This document shows, one piece after another, positions 23,008 through 26,620 of a stretch of 26,620 nt of DNA. Positions within the stretch are counted from its first letter, which is position 1; each line of letters begins with the position of its first letter. The translations under genes were made by a program, and so were the position numbers. Location: the NCBI GenBank assembly GCA_003660555.1, contig QMUK01000005.1:1-26620 (forward strand). Reading direction: 5' to 3'. The DNA is from Thermococci archaeon (lineage in GTDB: Archaea > Hadarchaeota > B88-G9). Under the pieces are notes generated by a model that was not told where the DNA came from, did not search any database, and saw only the letters and a program-made list of their open reading frames with translations.

Positions 23008-26000
23008 ATGATTTCCGGTCGGGGGGGGCATTTAGTTAATGTGCTATTAGTGTTACTGACCCTCTCTTGGACTCTATCCGGAGTGAGCTATGCTGAGAGG
23101 GAGGAACCTAAGTATAGAGTGATAGTACAACTAGTAGAAGAAGAAGGAGACCAATTTAGGGGAGTAGGTCGATCTGTGGCCTTGTTCTCTGACTCCGTCA
23201 TAGAGGAACTGAGCATAGTGAACTCTGTTGTCATGGAACTGACTCCTAGAGAAATAGAAGAGATATCGAGACTCCCTGGAGTGAAAAGCATCCAAATAGA
23301 CAGGATAGTTTACTTAATGGGAGATGGAGAGGGCATAGCAGGTAACGTGGGAGCAGAGCCAATGTGGCAACTCGGCTATTACGGAGAGGGAGTCAAAGTA
23401 TGTGTCATAGACTCCGGTATATATCCAGTAGATGATGCGCTTGGAGAGAACAAGATAGTTGAGTGGAGGAAATTCCATAAGGAGGCTCCAAGACCGACTT
23501 CCATAACACATGGTAACTACGTTTCTAGGATAATAGCAGCTAATGGGACTATAATGGGAATCGCCCCAAAGGCAGTACTACTCGATGCTCAGGCATTTGA
23601 TCCGAGAAGCAATACTGGATATGAGTCTAATGTAATAAAGGCCATAGAGTGGTGCGTATCTCAGGGAGCAGACATCATAAACATGAGTTTTGGAATTCCA
23701 TCGACGCCATACAATATAGATGACGTGCCAGATCTCCCAGATGGAGAAGATTTGATGTCTAGAGCAGTAGAAGAAGCAGTAAAGAATGGGGCCATAGTTG
23801 TAGTCTCGGCAGGAAACTACGGACCAGGAAAGGGAACACTGACAACTCCTGGTTGCAGTGAATATGCCATAACTGTGGGAGCAACTTATGGATCAAATAT
23901 CTGGGATGGGAGCAGCAGGGGCCCTAATTCAAAAGGTTATCCAAAGCCAGAGATAGTAGCTCCCGGAGTAGGACTCCCTTCGGAATACACTCCAACAGGA
24001 GGAACGAGTTTCTCAGCCCCTCACGTATCTGGAGCAGCAGCTTTGATACTCGAGGCATATTATAAGGAGTATGGGAATAAACTAGATCAAATCGAGATGA
24101 AATCAATCTTAGTAGCCAATTCGATAGACATAGGATTGGATCCTCTCTCATATGGGGCGGGAATGCTCCATGTCCATAATTCCTATTCCTCAAAGCTATT
24201 GATCAAGGAGAACCCAGTGCTAATATATGGATCCAAAGGGGAAGCCGTGAAAAAGAAAATAAAGATAGAAAACCTGAGGAGACATAGGGTAGATCTAGTA
24301 CCCTCTGCATTCGATTTAGTAAACATCTATGATCCAAATGAACTAATAGAGGGGGAAGTAGAGGAGAGAACTATTTCCATACCACCAGGGGATCTCTCCT
24401 ATATGCATCTCAAGTTAGACGTACCAGAGGAAGTTGAGCCCGGAATTTACATGGGGATGGTATCCCTACGTCAGGACATAGCTAGCATAGAACTCTCGAA
24501 TGGGGAGGGCACCCTGAGAGAACAGGAGATTGAAATGGATCTGAATGGAGATTCAGACACTTCAGATGAAATAGAGTTTCACCTGTACTATGATAGGTTA
24601 GATGTGGACTTCAAGGACAACGGTGAAGACGACGGAATAATAGAATACTCTGGACTGAGGAACATGGAGAGCTTCTCATTGGGGAGCCCAGGACAAGGGT
24701 ATTTGGTGGAGTTCAGGGGGAACTCGCTTTCAATTCTCATAACTTCTAAGGTTTTGGTCTCCTTGGTTATCCCCATGGATTTAACTAAGAACCAGGAAAC
24801 ACTCTCAAACACTATAAAATACGAGCTAGGGGAGAGAGTCTCGGACAATTTGGGGGATTTCCACTATTATCCACTGAAAGTTGGACCCTCCACTAGAGAT
24901 CTGAGAACGTCTTTGTTCTCATTCAGGGAGTGTGATTACACAGAGGACATTGAGCTATATCTTTTCGACTACATGGGGAATTTAGTAGATAGAGAAGGCA
25001 CATATGGAACTTGTTCAGCCACAATGGTTACTCAAAAGGAACCTTCGCCGACTTTTTGGACAGTTGCAGTACACCTAAAAGATAAGTCCGGAGATGAGGA
25101 GGAATACACACTGAATGTAATGACAGATAACCTAGTCTACGTGGATCCAGACAAATGGGAGGCTCTAGCAACAATTACTAACCCGGTAACCTCTAAGAAC
25201 TTCTCTATACAGAGAATCAAGGAGATCTCGAATGTCACGCTCAGGGGAGAATTCATTAGTAGCTTAGATGAACACTCCCTCTCATCGACAATGAATAGTG
25301 ATTACGATCTATGTGAACTAGGAGTAAAAGCCCAAGACTATGCTTGTCTCTTGAAAGACGGGACTACAGTAGATTACCAAGACGGAGAAGACATAATACT
25401 CCCTGCAGCTCAGTTCTTGGAAGTAGAGCTGACTTGGTCCGATGAGAGCCAAGACTTAGACCTAGAGGTTTGGGTCTGGTATGACGTAAATGGAGATGGA
25501 ACTTACGTGACCGACAGTGGAGAAGTGGATTACGACGAGATATTCTTCGCCGGAGGATCCTATCATTCCATTGGAAACGAGGAGAAAGTGAGAATCTATT
25601 TACCACAATACGAGATGGTGTACTTGGACGGTTCATTTTTCAAGGAACCAACCGACATCGAAATAGACGTCCTGTCATATGACTTAACCTCAACCGTTAG
25701 CTTTCAACTCAGATACGGATTCCTTTCCTACTTGGAGGAAGACACCTTTTCGTTTACATCTCAAGATTCAGAGTGGGATCCAAGTCTTCCCGGATACAGG
25801 ATAATTCCAGCTAGAGGACAATTTAAAGCATCTATAGACATAAAGGAATCTGGAAGAGAGGGAAGAATCTGCGGGTATAAGGAGTACGAAGTGTCTCTGC
25901 CAGAAATTGATGTTCTGGGCAACGACCACCACCTACAGAATCACAGAGAGTTCGAGTTAGATTGGCTTCCTTCAGAAGGTCCATCACAATTCTACGTCGG

Positions 26001-26620
26001 ATACATCTCAGAAGAAAACATAGGAGAGGACTTGAACCAAGACGGAGATACTGATGACACCTTTGGAATCCTCATGAACAGGGAGGACGAGAAGGAGATA
26101 TACATCGGAGTGGACGAGGAAGCTGAGACTTGGCAGTTCTCCAGAGAGGATTCCCTCACAAAGGGATCGATCTTCTACTTGAGTGGCGAAATTCCATATC
26201 ACGTATTAGAACTCGAACCAGGGAAAGTCACCATAGGATATAGGGTATTCGAGGTTCCTGTCTACACCCTTCTGGAGGAATCTTGGCTCACTCTCCTAGA
26301 GAGGGAAATGATAATAGACCATGGACACTTCTTGGAGAATTCAGTCGAGATTCAGAATGTTTTTGACACTAGAGAGGACTTCACCGTCAACTTCTCAGGG
26401 ATAGGATTTAATGCTACCTCTTGGGTCAGTTTCCTCTCTGGAAATACTGTAACTCTTGATCCAGGAGCGTCTCATACTTTCCCAATCCAAGTGGAGGTTC
26501 CCGTGTACACTCCTCCGGGGAATTACACAATAGAGTTCTACTCAGAGGTAAACGGAGAGAGAGCCTCCGACATACTCAAAGTCGTGGTGTCAGAGTCCAT
26601 TGAACTAGAGATAATTCCTG
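23008..26620 (+). CDS. Large secreted subtilisin-family serine protease (C-terminus past window edge)
   Basis: At least 1204 residues, open at the right edge. The ATG at 23008 has a GAGGTG ribosome-binding site seven bases upstream. A signal peptide (MISGRGGHLVN, hydrophobic core VLLVLLTLSWTLS, AxA-like end SYAE) precedes an I9-like propeptide (about 37-110; KYRVIVQLVEEE, LPGVKSIQIDR). The S8 catalytic domain has Asp135 (CVIDSGIY), His168 (THGNYVSR, instead of the usual HGTHVAG), oxyanion Asn270 (VSAGNYGP) and Ser334 (GGTSFSAPHVSGAAAL). A long beta-rich C-terminal part carries acidic loops like calcium sites (near 511-517, 826-832 and 1008-1014) and, near the edge, a CARDB/NEW3-like segment. 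A run of eight G at 23021-23028 lies in the coding region. Confidence 0.9.
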   Translation, partial: MISGRGGHLVNVLLVLLTLSWTLSGVSYAEREEPKYRVIVQLVEEEGDQFRGVGRSVALFSDSVIEELSIVNSVVMELTPREIEEISRLPGVKSIQIDRIVYLMGDGEGIAGNVGAEPMWQLGYYGEGVKVCVIDSGIYPVDDALGENKIVEWRKFHKEAPRPTSITHGNYVSRIIAANGTIMGIAPKAVLLDAQAFDPRSNTGYESNVIKAIEWCVSQGADIINMSFGIPSTPYNIDDVPDLPDGEDLMSRAVEEAVKNGAIVVVSAGNYGPGKGTLTTPGCSEYAITVGATYGSNIWDGSSRGPNSKGYPKPEIVAPGVGLPSEYTPTGGTSFSAPHVSGAAALILEAYYKEYGNKLDQIEMKSILVANSIDIGLDPLSYGAGMLHVHNSYSSKLLIKENPVLIYGSKGEAVKKKIKIENLRRHRVDLVPSAFDLVNIYDPNELIEGEVEERTISIPPGDLSYMHLKLDVPEEVEPGIYMGMVSLRQDIASIELSNGEGTLREQEIEMDLNGDSDTSDEIEFHLYYDRLDVDFKDNGEDDGIIEYSGLRNMESFSLGSPGQGYLVEFRGNSLSILITSKVLVSLVIPMDLTKNQETLSNTIKYELGERVSDNLGDFHYYPLKVGPSTRDLRTSLFSFRECDYTEDIELYLFDYMGNLVDREGTYGTCSATMVTQKEPSPTFWTVAVHLKDKSGDEEEYTLNVMTDNLVYVDPDKWEALATITNPVTSKNFSIQRIKEISNVTLRGEFISSLDEHSLSSTMNSDYDLCELGVKAQDYACLLKDGTTVDYQDGEDIILPAAQFLEVELTWSDESQDLDLEVWVWYDVNGDGTYVTDSGEVDYDEIFFAGGSYHSIGNEEKVRIYLPQYEMVYLDGSFFKEPTDIEIDVLSYDLTSTVSFQLRYGFLSYLEEDTFSFTSQDSEWDPSLPGYRIIPARGQFKASIDIKESGREGRICGYKEYEVSLPEIDVLGNDHHLQNHREFELDWLPSEGPSQFYVGYISEENIGEDLNQDGDTDDTFGILMNREDEKEIYIGVDEEAETWQFSREDSLTKGSIFYLSGEIPYHVLELEPGKVTIGYRVFEVPVYTLLEESWLTLLEREMIIDHGHFLENSVEIQNVFDTREDFTVNFSGIGFNATSWVSFLSGNTVTLDPGASHTFPIQVEVPVYTPPGNYTIEFYSEVNGERASDILKVVVSESIELEIIP

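Overview
The window is a gene-dense stretch of an archaeal chromosome. Evidence for Archaea includes type III GTP cyclohydrolase, PurP, a short (~220 aa) triosephosphate isomerase, archaeal-type NMN adenylyltransferase (NadM), RNA 3'-phosphate cyclase, a CDKAL1-like tRNA methylthiotransferase, an FtsZ preceded by a ribbon-helix-helix protein, and a presenilin-type protease. TATA-like boxes lie about 25-28 bp upstream of starts. Coding strands are purine-rich (AGA/AGG/GGA), and TTG and GTG starts are common. All four tRNA genes encode CCA and have very GC-rich stems in an otherwise AT-leaning sequence, which suggests a thermophile. I cannot name the lineage.

Layout. 1-1366 (-): COG2108 radical SAM protein (cut by the left edge) and a small membrane-anchored protein. 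1512-1588 (+): tRNA-Ala. 1597-2472 (-): Ogg2-type DNA glycosylase with an extra N-terminal domain. 2519-4118 (+): three overlapping genes, two membrane proteins and an ATP-grasp enzyme. 4424-4497 (+): tRNA-Cys. 4574-5617 (-): rtcA. 5631-6610 (+): alkylguanine-DNA alkyltransferase and nadM. 6642-7895 (-): secreted thioredoxin-fold protein with a duplicated domain. 8168-8267: GC-rich structured-RNA candidate. 8268-9487 (-): RHH regulator and ftsZ. 9923-10660 (-): GTP cyclohydrolase III. 10711-12805 (+): tRNA methylthiotransferase and a methyltransferase. 12794-13270 (-): YdjM/DUF457 membrane protein. 13492-15244 (-): three envelope-type genes (DUF4097-like, Yip1-like, small membrane protein), the last with a structured leader. 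15427-16498 (-): hypothetical gene and a decayed pseudogene. 16624-19677 (-): purP, tpiA and pgk, with tRNA-Thr overlapping the pgk stop codon. 19839-19916 (-): tRNA-Arg. 19967-20325 (+): deoxyribosyltransferase-like gene interrupted at a slippery A-run. 20302-21066 (-): presenilin-like protease. 21141-21443 (+): winged helix. 21440-22626 (-): zinc-ribbon protein and metallophosphoesterase. 22716-26620 (+): winged helix followed by a very large secreted subtilase that runs off the right edge.

Most genes are core metabolism, DNA repair, RNA modification and cell division. No mobile element, CRISPR array or obvious defence island was seen. The unusual signals are: a -1 frameshift site identical to the dnaX slippery heptamer; an eight-G tract at the fifth to seventh codons of the subtilase; a multi-lesion pseudogene; a structured 5' leader; a GC-rich RNA-like island; a 50-bp exact duplication inside one gene; and a tRNA gene overlapping the pgk stop codon. 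No single feature proves a new biological system.
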